From: Kocuria rosea
GTDB lineage: Bacteria > Actinomycetota > Actinomycetes > Actinomycetales > Micrococcaceae
NCBI RefSeq assembly: GCF_023715525.1
Contig: NZ_JAMBOG010000009.1
Location: 94,924-158,923, forward strand
Direction of reading: 5' to 3'
Length of the DNA: 64,000 nt
Shown: positions 1 to 8,870 of the stretch, piece by piece
Position numbering within the stretch: position 1 is the first letter of the stretch
How the letters are laid out: each line of letters opens with the position of its first letter
The notes under the pieces: model-generated
What the model was told of the DNA's origin: nothing
What the model saw: only the letters and a program-made list of their open reading frames with translations
Databases searched by the model: none
Made by a program: the position numbers and the translations under genes

Positions 1-112
1 AGGAGTCGGGGGTGACGTTGAGGATGCCCATGACCAGGGTCCGGTCCCGGGGCAGGTCCTCGAAGGAGCCCCAGCCGGCGGCGGGGCGGTCGGGGCGGGA
101 CGTCGTCGTCAT
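1..112 (-). CDS. folP: Dihydropteroate synthase, 5' end only
   Basis: This is the N-terminus of a gene that runs off the left edge. From the ATG at 112 it reads MTTTSRPDRP, then reaches the family signature VMGILNVTPDS at the very edge of the window. Dihydropteroate synthase joins p-aminobenzoate to 6-hydroxymethyl-dihydropterin pyrophosphate in cytoplasmic folate synthesis. It starts only 4 bases after the folE stop codon, so it is in the same transcription unit. The GILNVTPDS motif makes the family safe, but nothing can be said about the rest of the protein. Confidence 0.85.
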   Translation of the reverse strand, partial: MTTTSRPDRPAAGWGSFEDLPRDRTLVMGILNVTPDS

Positions 113-116
113 CAGC

Positions 117-761
117 TCAGCGCCCCAGGATGAGGCTCATGGCCTCGGCGCGGGTCGCGGGCTCGCGCAGCTGCCCGCGCACGGCGGAGGTCACGGTCTG
201 GGCGCCGGGCTTGCGCACCCCCCGCATGGACATGCACAGGTGCTCGCACTCGACGACGACGATGACGCCCGCCGGCTGCAGGTGCTCCACGATCGCCTCG
301 ACGATCTGGGTGGTGAGCCGCTCCTGCACCTGCGGGCGCCGGGCGTAGAGGTCCACCAGCCGGGCGAGCTTGCTCAGGCCCGTGACCATCCCGTCGTGGC
401 CGGGGATGTAGCCGACGTGGGCGTGGCCGTGGAACGGCACGAGGTGGTGCTCGCAGGTCGAGTAGAAGGGGATGTCCTTGACGAGGACCATCTCGGAGTG
501 GCCGATGTCGAAGGTCGTGCCCAGCACCTCCGCCGGGTCCTGGTGCAGGCCCGCGAACATCTCCGCGTACGCCCGCGCCACCCGCCCCGGGGTGCCCTGC
601 AGGCCCTCCCGGTCCGGGTCCTCGCCGATGGCGAGCAGCAGCTCCCGGACGGCCGCGGCGACGCGGGGCTGGTCGACCTCGCCCGCGCCGGCCCCCAGGG
701 CCGGGTCGGGGTCGGGGTACGGCGGCTCGAACGCCTCCGCGCGCACGTCGTGCGTGCTCAT
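117..761 (-). CDS. folE: GTP cyclohydrolase I
   Basis: GTP cyclohydrolase I (214 aa) opens the guanine ring of GTP to give 7,8-dihydroneopterin triphosphate, the first step of folate synthesis. The zinc and active-site segments [12 protein letters not shown] and [13 protein letters not shown] are intact, and the length is normal for the family. I chose the ATG at 761, which gives [11 protein letters not shown]. An in-frame ATG at 857 would add 32 residues of low-complexity sequence and has no better ribosome binding site, so the start is less certain than the family. The gene lies 125 bases after ftsH and 4 bases before folP, the usual actinobacterial order. Confidence 0.95.
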   Translation of the reverse strand: MSTHDVRAEAFEPPYPDPDPALGAGAGEVDQPRVAAAVRELLLAIGEDPDREGLQGTPGRVARAYAEMFAGLHQDPAEVLGTTFDIGHSEMVLVKDIPFYSTCEHHLVPFHGHAHVGYIPGHDGMVTGLSKLARLVDLYARRPQVQERLTTQIVEAIVEHLQPAGVIVVVECEHLCMSMRGVRKPGAQTVTSAVRGQLREPATRAEAMSLILGR

Positions 762-886
762 GTGCTTCGTGCGGGCCTCGTGGGGCAACGCGCCCTCCTT
801 CGGGATCTCCGGGTCCGCCGGGCGCAGGTCGGGGGACCCGCTCGGCTGTCGCTCCATCCTAGGCCACCGCCCCGCCGCGGCCGGGC

Positions 887-2971
887 TCAGTCTGTGGCGG
901 TCGTGGAGCCCGAGGCGTCCCCGGGGGACACGGAGTGCCCGCGCTCCGGGACCTCGACCGGGTGCTCCGGCTTGGCCGCCACGGCCTGGTCCTGCGGGGC
1001 GAGGGTCGAGGGGTCCTGGGCGTGGAGCCGCCGGGCCTCCTCGCGCTCGGCCTGGGTGACCACCGGCGGGACGTCCGGGACGGGGCGGGTGTCCTTGGAC
1101 AGCCACACCGGGCGCAGGTCGCGCTTGCGCACGTCGTGGAAGATGTCGGCGATCTGCGCCTCGTTGAGGGTCTCGCGCTCCAGCAGCTCGAGGGCCAGCC
1201 GGTCGAGCACGTGGCGGTTGTCCAGGAGGATCTCGTAGGCCTCGTCGTGGGCCTGCTCGAGCAGGGCCCGGACCTCCTCGTCGACGATCGCGGCGGTGCG
1301 CTCGGAGTACTCCCGGCCGCTGCCGGCGGCGTCCCGGCCCAGGAACGGCTCGGAGCTGTCCCCGCCGAGCTTGATGGAGCCCACGCGCGCGCTCATCCCG
1401 TACTGGGTGACCATCTTGCGCGCGGTGTCGGTCGCCTTCTGGATGTCGTTGGACGCGCCCGTGGACGGGTCCCGGAAGACGATCTCCTCCGCGGCGCGCC
1501 CGCCCATGGCGTAGGCCATCTGGTCCAGCAGCTCGTTGCGAGTGGTCGAGTACTTGTCGTCCATGGGCATGACCATGGTGTAGCCCAGGGCCCGGCCGCG
1601 GGGCAGGATCGTGATCTTGGTGACCGGGTCCGTGTTGCGCAGGGCCGCGGCCACGAGCGCGTGGCCGCCCTCGTGGTAGGCGGTGACCTTGCGCTCGAGC
1701 TCCTTCATGATCCGGCTGCGCTTCTGCGGGCCCGCGATGACGCGGTCGATGGCCTCGTCCACGGCGCGGTCGTCGATCAGCTGCGCGTGGGAGCGGGCCG
1801 TCAGCAGGGCGGCCTCGTTCATCACGTTGGCGAGCTCGGCGCCGGTGAAGCCGGGCGTGCGCTTGGCCACGGACGCGAGGTCCACGTTGTCCGCGAGGGG
1901 CTTGCCCTGCGAGTGCACCCGGAGGATCTGCAGGCGGCCCTTCATGTCCGGGGCGTCCACGCCGATCTGCCGGTCGAACCGGCCCGGGCGCAGCAGGGCG
2001 GGGTCGAGCACGTCGGGGCGGTTGGTGGCGGCGATGAGGATGACGTTGGTCGTGGCGTCGAACCCGTCCATCTCGACGAGCAGCTGGTTGAGGGTCTGCT
2101 CGCGCTCGTCGTTGCCGCCGCCCATGCCGGCGCCGCGCTGGCGGCCCACGGCGTCGATCTCGTCGACGAAGATGATCGCGGGGGCGTTCTCCTTGGCCTG
2201 CTGGAAGAGGTCCCGCACGCGGGAGGCGCCCACGCCCACGAACATCTCGACGAAGTCCGAGCCGGAGATCGAGAAGAACGGCACGCCCGCCTCGCCGGCC
2301 ACCGCGCGGGCGAGCAGGGTCTTGCCGGTGCCGGGGGGACCGTAGAGCAGCACGCCCTTGGGCACCTTCGCCCCGAGGGCGGTGAACCGGTCGCGCTCCA
2401 CGAGGAACTGCTTGATCTCGTCGAGCTCCTGGACGGCCTCGTCCGCGCCGGCGACGTCGGCGAAGGTCACCGTGGGGTTGTCCTTGTCGAACATCTTGGC
2501 CCGGGAGCGCCCGAAGCGCATGACCTGCGAGCCGCCGCCCTGCATGCGGGAGAACACGAACCAGAAGATCGCGAGGATGATCAGGAACGGCAGCAGGAAG
2601 CCGATGAGGCTGGTGAACCAGTTCGACTCGACCGGCTGGTCGGTGAACCCTTCGAGGTCGGCCGCGTTCATGGCCCGCACGACCTCGTCGCCGCGCGGGG
2701 TGACGTAGTAGAACTCGACGTTGCGCCCGAGCTCCCGGCCGTCGAGGGTCAGGTCCTCCTTGAGCTGGAGCTCCACCTTCTGCTGGCCGTCGTAGATCTT
2801 CGCCTCGGCGACCTTGTCGTCGGCGAGCAGCCCCAGGCCCACGTTGGTGTCCACGCGCCCGGACGAGCCGGTGGTGAGCGTGCCCACGAGGGGGAAGAGG
2901 ACCAGGACGGCCAGGAGCACCCAGAACCAGGGTCCCCTGAAGAAGTTGTTGGGTTTTTTCGCCGTGGCCAA
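887..2971 (-). CDS. ftsH: ATP-dependent zinc metalloprotease FtsH
   Basis: Membrane-anchored AAA+ protease (694 aa) that degrades unassembled or damaged membrane proteins and some regulators. In order: an N-terminal membrane segment ([15 protein letters not shown]), a periplasmic-type domain, a second membrane segment (about residues 113-133), the AAA module with Walker A GPPGTGKT near residue 210 and Walker B FVDEID, and the protease domain with zinc motif HEGGH near residue 430. The start is a TTG at 2971, chosen because GGGAGG lies 9 bases upstream and because the protein then begins [11 protein letters not shown], like relatives. The upstream ATG at 3073 would add 34 residues resembling leader DNA. 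It sits between hpt and folE. Confidence 0.95.
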   Translation of the reverse strand: MATAKKPNNFFRGPWFWVLLAVLVLFPLVGTLTTGSSGRVDTNVGLGLLADDKVAEAKIYDGQQKVELQLKEDLTLDGRELGRNVEFYYVTPRGDEVVRAMNAADLEGFTDQPVESNWFTSLIGFLLPFLIILAIFWFVFSRMQGGGSQVMRFGRSRAKMFDKDNPTVTFADVAGADEAVQELDEIKQFLVERDRFTALGAKVPKGVLLYGPPGTGKTLLARAVAGEAGVPFFSISGSDFVEMFVGVGASRVRDLFQQAKENAPAIIFVDEIDAVGRQRGAGMGGGNDEREQTLNQLLVEMDGFDATTNVILIAATNRPDVLDPALLRPGRFDRQIGVDAPDMKGRLQILRVHSQGKPLADNVDLASVAKRTPGFTGAELANVMNEAALLTARSHAQLIDDRAVDEAIDRVIAGPQKRSRIMKELERKVTAYHEGGHALVAAALRNTDPVTKITILPRGRALGYTMVMPMDDKYSTTRNELLDQMAYAMGGRAAEEIVFRDPSTGASNDIQKATDTARKMVTQYGMSARVGSIKLGGDSSEPFLGRDAAGSGREYSERTAAIVDEEVRALLEQAHDEAYEILLDNRHVLDRLALELLERETLNEAQIADIFHDVRKRDLRPVWLSKDTRPVPDVPPVVTQAEREEARRLHAQDPSTLAPQDQAVAAKPEHPVEVPERGHSVSPGDASGSTTATD

Positions 2972-3055
2972 GCCGCTGATCCTCCCGTGGATGGTTGTCC
3001 GGGCCCCCTCGGGCCCGGGCCCGCCCGGGGCCGGGTCCAGGGGACGCAGACCTAC

Positions 3056-3061
3056 AATGTA
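3056..3061 (-). promoter_or_regulatory. Candidate ftsH -10 element
   Basis: On the minus strand this reads TACATT, 4 of 6 matches to TATAAT, in the 192-base gap between hpt and ftsH and about 80 bases before the TTG start. I see no convincing -35 at 17 bases. It would let ftsH be transcribed independently of hpt. Confidence 0.35.
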
Positions 3062-3163
3062 CAGCCCGCGCACCCGCGGACACCGGGAAGGGCCCCGGAG
3101 TTCCCTGTCAGCGGACAGCCGCCGCGGCGCCCGCCGGGAGAGCCCTCCCCGCGGGCCCCCGGC

Positions 3164-3715
3164 TCACTCGTAGACGTGCGGGGCGAGGGTCGCGATGCAG
3201 TCGAGGTTGCGGTACTTCTCGGCGTAGTCCAGGCCGTAGCCGACCACGAACTCGTTGGGGATGTCCCAGCCCACGTACTTGACGTCGATCGCCGTCTTGG
3301 CGGCCTCCGGCTTGCGCAGCAGCGCGCAGATCTCCACGGAGGCGGCCCGGCGCGAGACCAGGTTGGCCCGCAGCCAGGACAGGGTGAGACCGGAGTCGAT
3401 GATGTCCTCGACGATGAGCACGTCACGACCGGTGAGGTCGGTGTCGAGGTCCTTGAGGATCCGCACCACGCCGGAGGACTTGGTCCCCGACCCGTAGGAG
3501 GACACGGCCATCCAGTCCATGGGGTACTGGCCCTTGAGGGCGCGGCACAGGTCGGCCATGACCATCACCGCCCCCTTGAGCACCCCCACGAGCAGGACGT
3601 CGCGGCCCTGGTAGTCGGCGTCGACGGCCGCCGCCAGCTCGGCGATCTTGGCCTCGATGTCTTCCTTGGTGAACAGGACCTCGGTGAGGTCCCCGGGGAC
3701 GTCCTCAGGCTTCAC
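3164..3715 (-). CDS. hpt: Hypoxanthine phosphoribosyltransferase
   Basis: Purine salvage enzyme (183 aa) that makes IMP or GMP from hypoxanthine or guanine and PRPP. The PRPP-binding loop VLIVEDIIDSGLTL is intact near residue 100, and the length is normal. The GTG start at 3715 is supported by AGGAG five bases upstream and lies inside the tilS 3' end (11-base overlap), so the two are probably translated in sequence. tilS-hpt-ftsH is a conserved arrangement in Gram-positive bacteria. Confidence 0.95.
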   Translation of the reverse strand: MKPEDVPGDLTEVLFTKEDIEAKIAELAAAVDADYQGRDVLLVGVLKGAVMVMADLCRALKGQYPMDWMAVSSYGSGTKSSGVVRILKDLDTDLTGRDVLIVEDIIDSGLTLSWLRANLVSRRAASVEICALLRKPEAAKTAIDVKYVGWDIPNEFVVGYGLDYAEKYRNLDCIATLAPHVYE

Positions 3716-4823
3716 GGCGCTCCTCGTGCGGTGCGGAATCGGGTTCGGTGGCGGGTCCCGCGGGCCGCGGCCCGACGAGCTCGAGGTGCCCCGGGCCGCG
3801 CGTGCCGGCCGGCGGGCGCCTGCGCCACACCGACACCTTACCCGCCATCTGCACGGGCCCCGCGGCGCCGCGGCCCTCGGCGAAGGCGTCCAGCGCGCCG
3901 AGCCGCTCGTAGGCCGGGGTCTCCCCGCCGGCCGCGACGACGGCCGCGGACAGCGCCCGGCGGCGCAGGGCGGGGTGGGCCTGCTGCAGCACCCGCAGGT
4001 CGAGCGCCACGGCGGGCCCGCGCCCGGGGGCGGCGGCCCGGGCACGCCCCAGCAGCTCGTGGGCGGCGCCGTCCAGGAAGTCCGCGTCCGGGCCGAGGAT
4101 CGCGGCGGAGCGGGCGAGCGCCCGCGCCAGGCCGGGCCCGAGCTCGGCCTCGAGCAGCGGCAGGACGCGGTGGCGGACCCGGGAGCGCATCAGGGACGTG
4201 TCGTGGTTGGTGGGGTCGTGCCACGGCTCGAGCTGCTCGGCGGCGCAGATCTCCAGGGTCTGCTCGCGGGAAAGGTCCAGGAAGGGGCGCAGGTACGTGA
4301 CGCCGTCGAGCTCGCGCACCGGGGGCATGCCGGCGAGCGAACGGGTGCCGGAGCCGCGGGCCAGGCCCAGCAGCACGGACTCCGCCTGGTCGTCCAGGGT
4401 GTGCCCGAGCAGCACGGCGTCGGCGCCGGTGCGGGCCACGACGACCGCGATGCCGCCGTAGCGCGCGGTGCGGGCGGCCATCTCGGGCCCGCCCGCGTCC
4501 CGGTGCACGGTGACGGCCGTGACGACGACGGGGGCGAGACCGAGCTGCTCGAGGGTGCGGGCGGTGCGGGCGGCCACGTCGGCGGAGCCCTCCTGCAGGC
4601 CGTGGTCGACCACGACGGCACCCACGCGCAGGGCACCGCGCCGGGCGAAGTGGGCGGCGGCGGCGGCCAGCGCCAGGGAGTCGGGTCCGCCGCTGCAGGC
4701 GACGAGGAGCAGGGGGAGCTCGGCGGGGGGCGGGGGGAGGTGGCGGCGGACCGCGTCGAGCACACGGCGCCGCCCCGCGGCGACGTCGGGGGACAGTCGG
4801 CCGCGGCGGGCGAACTGGGTCAC
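3705..4823 (-). CDS. tilS: tRNA(Ile)-lysidine synthase
   Basis: TilS (372 aa) changes the wobble C34 of the AUA-reading tRNA(Ile) to lysidine, an essential modification. The ATP pyrophosphatase P-loop SGGPDS is at residues 44-49, followed by the N-type PPase core (GHTLDDQAE, HDPTNHD segments) and a C-terminal region as in other actinobacterial TilS. The GTG start at 4823 overlaps the stop codon of the upstream XRE gene (GTGA), and the end overlaps hpt by 11 bases, so the three genes form a tightly coupled unit. Confidence 0.93.
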   Translation of the reverse strand: MTQFARRGRLSPDVAAGRRRVLDAVRRHLPPPPAELPLLLVACSGGPDSLALAAAAAHFARRGALRVGAVVVDHGLQEGSADVAARTARTLEQLGLAPVVVTAVTVHRDAGGPEMAARTARYGGIAVVVARTGADAVLLGHTLDDQAESVLLGLARGSGTRSLAGMPPVRELDGVTYLRPFLDLSREQTLEICAAEQLEPWHDPTNHDTSLMRSRVRHRVLPLLEAELGPGLARALARSAAILGPDADFLDGAAHELLGRARAAAPGRGPAVALDLRVLQQAHPALRRRALSAAVVAAGGETPAYERLGALDAFAEGRGAAGPVQMAGKVSVWRRRPPAGTRGPGHLELVGPRPAGPATEPDSAPHEERREA

Positions 4824-5299
4824 CCGCGGGCGTCCTCGCGGGCGGTCGCGGCCTGGCGCTGCTCGGCCTCCCGCACGGCAAGGCGCACGACCTTGGTGAG
4901 GGTGGGCGCGCCCTCCCCCAGCAGGTCGACCGCGACCTCGAGCTCGCGCAGCGGGACGACCGTGGCCAGCGCGGCCACGGTGTTGGTCTCGCTGTGGATC
5001 CCGGCCTGGATCTGGGTCGTGGACAGCACGGGCTGGGAGGCCTCCACCTCGGCGAGGGTCTCCTCGACCTCCGGGGTGCCGATCCGCTGCTCGAGCATGA
5101 CCAGGCGCTCGTAGACCGCCGGGTTGCCGATCTTGATCCGGCGGCCGCTGTTGAGCTGCGACAGCATGGGGGCGGAGAGGCCGAGCACCTCGGCGAGCCG
5201 CCGCTGGGTGATGCCGTAGGCCTGCACGATGGCCCCGAAGCGCTCCGAGAGCGGCTGGCCGTAGAGCCTGACCTGCTGTTCGATGTTCTCTGTGCTCAC
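4820..5299 (-). CDS. Small XRE-type HTH transcriptional regulator
   Basis: A 159-residue protein with an XRE/Cro-type helix-turn-helix at about residues 31-50 (TQRRLAEVLGLSAPMLSQL) and an uncharacterised acidic C-terminal half. The target is unknown. It overlaps tilS by GTGA and so may be co-translated with it. The GTG start at 5299 has no Shine-Dalgarno sequence, but a promoter-like pair ends three bases before it, so the mRNA may have almost no leader. An ATG at 5386 would extend the ORF through that promoter, so I reject it. The gene sits inside a block (metalloprotease, tilS, hpt, ftsH) that usually lacks such a regulator, as far as I recall. Confidence 0.8.
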   Translation of the reverse strand: MSTENIEQQVRLYGQPLSERFGAIVQAYGITQRRLAEVLGLSAPMLSQLNSGRRIKIGNPAVYERLVMLEQRIGTPEVEETLAEVEASQPVLSTTQIQAGIHSETNTVAALATVVPLRELEVAVDLLGEGAPTLTKVVRLAVREAEQRQAATAREDARG

Positions 5300-5302
5300 G
5301 TG

Positions 5303-5331
5303 AAGATAGTGGCACAGAAATGTGATGTCAC
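5303..5331 (-). promoter_or_regulatory. Promoter of the XRE gene
   Basis: On the minus strand, -35 GTGACA (5326-5331) and -10 TATCTT (5303-5308) are 17 bases apart. The -35 matches the consensus at 5 of 6 positions and the -10 at 4 of 6. The GTG start follows the -10 after only 3 bases, which is tight even for a leaderless transcript. Confidence 0.5.
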
Positions 5332-5460
5332 CTACCGCGTGTCGTGCTGTGACCGGTTTCGACACGCCGTGGACGATCGTCGACACCTTGATGAATTCGC
5401 ATGTCAGCGGGGGGTGGGGAGAGCTCTACCACACCTTTCCCGGACCGGGGGCGGCCGGGC

Positions 5461-6606
5461 TCAGCGGGAGGGGGTCCCGGGGTCCAGCACGCGGGCGATC
5501 CAGCGCTCCGGGGCGTGGATTTCCGCCTCCGTGGGCAGGTGCTCCGGGGCCTCCCAGATCCGGTTGAACCCGTCGAGGCCCGCGGCCGCGACCACGGCGG
5601 TGACGAACTTCTGCCCGTCGCTGTACTGGCGCATCTTGGCGTCCATGCCCAGCAGCCGGCGCACGAACCGGTCGAGGGCGCCCTGCAGCTCCGAGCGCCG
5701 CTCGAAGCGGCGCCGGATGGTCTTCACCGTGGGCACCACGGAGGCGTCCACCCCGTCCATCACGAAGTTGGCGTGGCCCTCGAGCAGGCTCATGACCGCG
5801 GTGAGGTGGGAGAGGATCTCCTTCTCCCGCGGGCCCATGAGCAGGCCCACGACGCCGAGCGAGGCGGCGGGCCGCCCGGCGTCCGGCGTCCGACCGGTGA
5901 GCGAGCGGACGGCCTCCGTGAGCCGCTCCCGCAGGGACTCGGCCTGGCCCACGAGGGCGTCGGTGAGCTCCTGGATCTGCCCGAGCATGTGCTCGCGCAG
6001 CCACGGGGCGGCGGCGAACTGGACGCGGTGGGTCTGCTCGTGCAGGCAGACCCACAGCCGGAAGTCCTCGGGCTCGACGTTGAGCTCGCTTTCGACGGTG
6101 AGGATGTTGGGGGCCACGAGCATCAGCCGCCCGCCCGGGTGCCGCTGCGCGGCCGCGGCGGAGACGAGCCCCGCGTAGGGGTCGTACTGGCCGAGGACCT
6201 TCGCGGAGAGGAAGCCCAGCACCGCGGCCATCTCCATGGCGGTGGCGGTCCCGCCGAGCGCGGCGGCGGCGGCGCTGAACTGCTCCGGGCGCCGCCGCCG
6301 CAGGGCCTGGACGGCGGGCTCCATGAGCACCTCGAAGGCCTGGGCGTTGGCCCGGGCCCACCCGGCGCGGTCCACGACGAGGACCGTGGAGTCCCGCAGG
6401 TCGCGGGCGGCCTCCAGCCCGCTGATGCGGTGGACGTGGTCCACGGAGGCCTCGGCGTGGCGGCGCATGGACGTCACCGCCGCCTCCATGTCCCGGGCGG
6501 ACATCCGGGGGCCGGCCGGGGTGATCCGGGCCGCGGCCTCCGCCGCGAGGTCCCACCGGACGAGGGCGGGCGCCTCGGCGTCCGGGGTGCGGTCTGCTGC
6601 GCTCAT
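5461..6606 (-). CDS. Zinc-dependent metalloprotease, DUF2342 (F420-biosynthesis-associated) family
   Basis: A 381-residue member of the family sometimes labelled 'coenzyme F420 biosynthesis associated'; its true role is not established. The metal-binding motif HEQTH (HExxH) is near residue 188, with a downstream GHANFVMDG segment of the kind that supplies further ligands. I see no signal peptide, so it is probably cytoplasmic. The ATG at 6606 follows a GAGGG site; an ATG 18 bases upstream is possible. It sits downstream of dacB on the same strand, a neighbourhood widely conserved in actinobacteria. Confidence 0.88.
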   Translation of the reverse strand: MSAADRTPDAEAPALVRWDLAAEAAARITPAGPRMSARDMEAAVTSMRRHAEASVDHVHRISGLEAARDLRDSTVLVVDRAGWARANAQAFEVLMEPAVQALRRRRPEQFSAAAAALGGTATAMEMAAVLGFLSAKVLGQYDPYAGLVSAAAAQRHPGGRLMLVAPNILTVESELNVEPEDFRLWVCLHEQTHRVQFAAAPWLREHMLGQIQELTDALVGQAESLRERLTEAVRSLTGRTPDAGRPAASLGVVGLLMGPREKEILSHLTAVMSLLEGHANFVMDGVDASVVPTVKTIRRRFERRSELQGALDRFVRRLLGMDAKMRQYSDGQKFVTAVVAAAGLDGFNRIWEAPEHLPTEAEIHAPERWIARVLDPGTPSR

Positions 6607-6670
6607 GCCCTCATGCAACCACACGCCCCTGGGAGCCGCCGTGGTGGCGCCAGGGAGCCCGGGCGTCCCG

Positions 6671-8095
6671 TCACAGTCGGGCGAGGGCGGCGACCGCGCG
6701 GTCGACGGCGTCCCGGGCCGCCGCGGGGTCGGAGACGTCGCCGAGCAGCACGGAGAACGTCAGCAGCCGGCCGCCGTCCGTGGTGACGTGGCCACTGAGG
6801 GAGACCACGGTGTACAGCGTGCCCGTCTTCGCCCGGACGACCCCCTGGCCGGGGTGCTCGGGGGCGTCGTCGAACCGGTCGGCGAGGGTGCCGCCGCCGC
6901 CGGCCACCGGCAGGGCGCGGGCGCCGGGGGCGAGCGCCCCCGTGCCGTCCGTGGCCATCGCCCGCACTACGTGCTCCAGGGTGCGGGCGGAGAGGCGGTT
7001 GCGCAGGGACATCCCGGAGGCGTCCGAGAGCTCGGCACCGGCCGCCGGGACCCCGTGCGCTGCGAGGGCCTCGGCCGCGGCGGCGCGCCCGCCGGCGATG
7101 CTGCCGGGATGCCCGGCGGCCGCTGCCGCGAGCCGCGAGAGGACCTCGGCGAGGTGGTTGTCGGAGTCCTGGACCATGAGCCGCGCCTGCTCGGCGAGCG
7201 TCGCCGACTCCACGGCGGCCAGCTCCTCGGCCCCCGCGGGGGCGCGGCCCGGGGCGATCGTCACGGCCGGCGGCCCGCCGGGCCCGGCGGGCCGCAGCTC
7301 CCGCAGCTCGGCGGCGAGGACGGCGGCCACGTCCCGGGCGGGCTCCTGCGGGCGCGCGGCCCCCGGGCCGTCCCCGTCGGGGACGCGGTGGGACCAGAAC
7401 GCCATGGGGGCAACGGGCCCGATCCGGCCTGCGGCGACGTCCTCCGCGGCCCAGGCGTCGTTGAGGGCGGGACCGGCGAACAGCCCGGCGTCCCACCGGA
7501 CGGTGACCGGGCCCGTGATCCCGCGCGCGGCGAGCTCCCGCGCGGTCCGCTCGGCGAGGGTCCGGATGCCCGCCCGGCCCATGACCGCCGCGGGGTCGGA
7601 GCGGCCCGAGCTCAGGAGCGTGTCCCCGCCGGCGACGAGCACGACCGTGGCCGGGTCCTCCCCGGCGAGCACGCGCGTGCGCAGGCGCTCGCCGGGATCG
7701 GCGTGGGCGAGCAGCGACAGGAGCGTGACGAGCTTCTGGTTGGAGGCCGGGACCAGGGCCGCGTCCGCGTCCCGCTCCAGCAGCGGCTGCCCCGTGAGCG
7801 CGTCGGCCACGAGCGCCGAGCGGCGCCCGGCCGGGACGCCGGCCAGCGCGGCGTCCACCGCCGCCGCCACCTCCCCCGGGGCGGGCGCGGGCGCCGCCGG
7901 GTCCGGGCGGACGGCCCCGGCGGGCGCCGGCGGGTCCGCGGGCACGGAGCGCGCCGCGGACACGGCGTCCCCGCCCGGGCCCAGCAGCGGAGCCCAGTGC
8001 GGGTGCAGCCACGCGGCCACGCCCACGCAGCCGGCCGCGAGCAGGGCTGCGGCCGTGCGGGGGGCGGAGGCGCCGCGGCGCCGGGAGCTGCTCAT
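6671..8095 (-). CDS. dacB: D-alanyl-D-alanine carboxypeptidase/endopeptidase (PBP4 type)
   Basis: Class C-type penicillin-binding protein (474 aa) that trims or cleaves peptidoglycan peptides outside the membrane. An N-terminal hydrophobic segment (AAALLAAGCVGVAAWL) acts as signal or anchor and is followed by a proline/alanine-rich linker. The catalytic motifs are SNQK (SxxK) near residue 118, SDN near 310 and KTG near 422. The region between the first two is shorter than in E. coli PBP4 but typical of actinobacteria. It is divergent from ppa across a 189-base gap. Confidence 0.92.
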   Translation of the reverse strand: MSSSRRRGASAPRTAAALLAAGCVGVAAWLHPHWAPLLGPGGDAVSAARSVPADPPAPAGAVRPDPAAPAPAPGEVAAAVDAALAGVPAGRRSALVADALTGQPLLERDADAALVPASNQKLVTLLSLLAHADPGERLRTRVLAGEDPATVVLVAGGDTLLSSGRSDPAAVMGRAGIRTLAERTARELAARGITGPVTVRWDAGLFAGPALNDAWAAEDVAAGRIGPVAPMAFWSHRVPDGDGPGAARPQEPARDVAAVLAAELRELRPAGPGGPPAVTIAPGRAPAGAEELAAVESATLAEQARLMVQDSDNHLAEVLSRLAAAAAGHPGSIAGGRAAAAEALAAHGVPAAGAELSDASGMSLRNRLSARTLEHVVRAMATDGTGALAPGARALPVAGGGGTLADRFDDAPEHPGQGVVRAKTGTLYTVVSLSGHVTTDGGRLLTFSVLLGDVSDPAAARDAVDRAVAALARL

Positions 8096-8187
8096 GGCCC
8101 CATTCTGGCCTGTCCGCCCGGCCCGCCCCGGCCCGCCGCACGGGGCCGCCCGCGCCCGGCGGTTACCGCCGCCCGCGGGGCCCCGAC

Positions 8188-8193
8188 TATCGT
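8188..8193 (+). promoter_or_regulatory. Candidate ppa -10 element
   Basis: TATCGT (4 of 6 to TATAAT) in the dacB/ppa intergenic region, about 92 bases before the ppa start. No clear -35 at the ideal distance. Confidence 0.35.
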
Positions 8194-8284
8194 GGGGACG
8201 GATCTGCCCACCCCGACGGGGCGGTGCGGCCCTCCCCGGCCGCCGTCAGCCCTGCCCAGTCCTTCCAGCACGAGGAGAAGCACC

Positions 8285-8812
8285 ATGGAGATGGACGTCA
8301 CCATCGAGATCCCGCGGGGATCGCGCGTCAAGTACGAGATCGACCACGAGACCGGCCGCCTGCGCCTGGACCGCGTCCTGTTCACGTCCATGCAGTACCC
8401 GGCGCACTACGGCTACTTCGAGGACACCCTCGGCGAGGACGGCGACCCCCTGGACGCCCTGGTCCTGCTCGACGTCGAGATCGTCCCGGGGGTCATCGTC
8501 GAGGCCCGCCCGATCGCCGTGTTCAACATGAACGACGAGGCCGGCGGGGACGCGAAGGTCCTGTGCGTGTCCACCGACAAGCGCTACGACCACATCCAGG
8601 GCCTCGACGACATCGACGAGTTCAAGCAGAAGGAGATCCAGCACTTCTTCGAGCGCTACAAGGACCTCGAGCCCAACAAGTGGGTCAAGGGCGAGGGCTG
8701 GGAGGGCAAGGAGACCGCCGAGCGCCTCGTCGTGGAGGCCCGCGAGCGCTTCGAGCAGTCCCACTTCGAGTCGGCCGCCGAGGCCGAGGCGAAGGCCGAC
8801 GCCACCGACTGA
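8285..8812 (+). CDS. ppa: Inorganic pyrophosphatase
   Basis: Soluble family I pyrophosphatase (175 aa) that hydrolyses PPi and drives biosynthetic reactions forward. The family core is visible: EIPRGSRVKYE, YPAHYGYFEDT and the acidic metal site DGDPLDALVLL. The ATG at 8285 follows AGGAG by 7 bases. The gene is monocistronic and followed by a strong hairpin. Confidence 0.96.
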   Translation: MEMDVTIEIPRGSRVKYEIDHETGRLRLDRVLFTSMQYPAHYGYFEDTLGEDGDPLDALVLLDVEIVPGVIVEARPIAVFNMNDEAGGDAKVLCVSTDKRYDHIQGLDDIDEFKQKEIQHFFERYKDLEPNKWVKGEGWEGKETAERLVVEARERFEQSHFESAAEAEAKADATD

Positions 8813-8833
8813 GCGCCGGCAGGGGCGCACCTC

Positions 8834-8870
8834 GGGAGGGCCGGGGACCGTGACGGTCCCCGGCCCTCCC
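8834..8870 (+). terminator. Terminator-like hairpin after ppa
   Basis: Perfect 17-bp inverted repeat (8834-8850 with 8854-8870) around a 3-base loop, starting about 20 bases after the ppa stop. No T-run follows, which is usual for terminators in such GC-rich genomes. Confidence 0.8.

Noticed and set aside
117..3083. One 988-codon minus-strand frame covering folE and ftsH
   Set aside because: It runs through ftsH out of frame. Only the C-terminal part matches a family (folE), so it is split at the folE start.
935..4300. Very long plus-strand ORF (over 1100 codons) opposite ftsH and tilS
   Set aside because: It is antisense to well-supported genes, has extreme repetitive Gly/Val/Asp/Leu/Arg composition and no recognisable domains. 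Long open antisense frames are expected in such GC-rich DNA.
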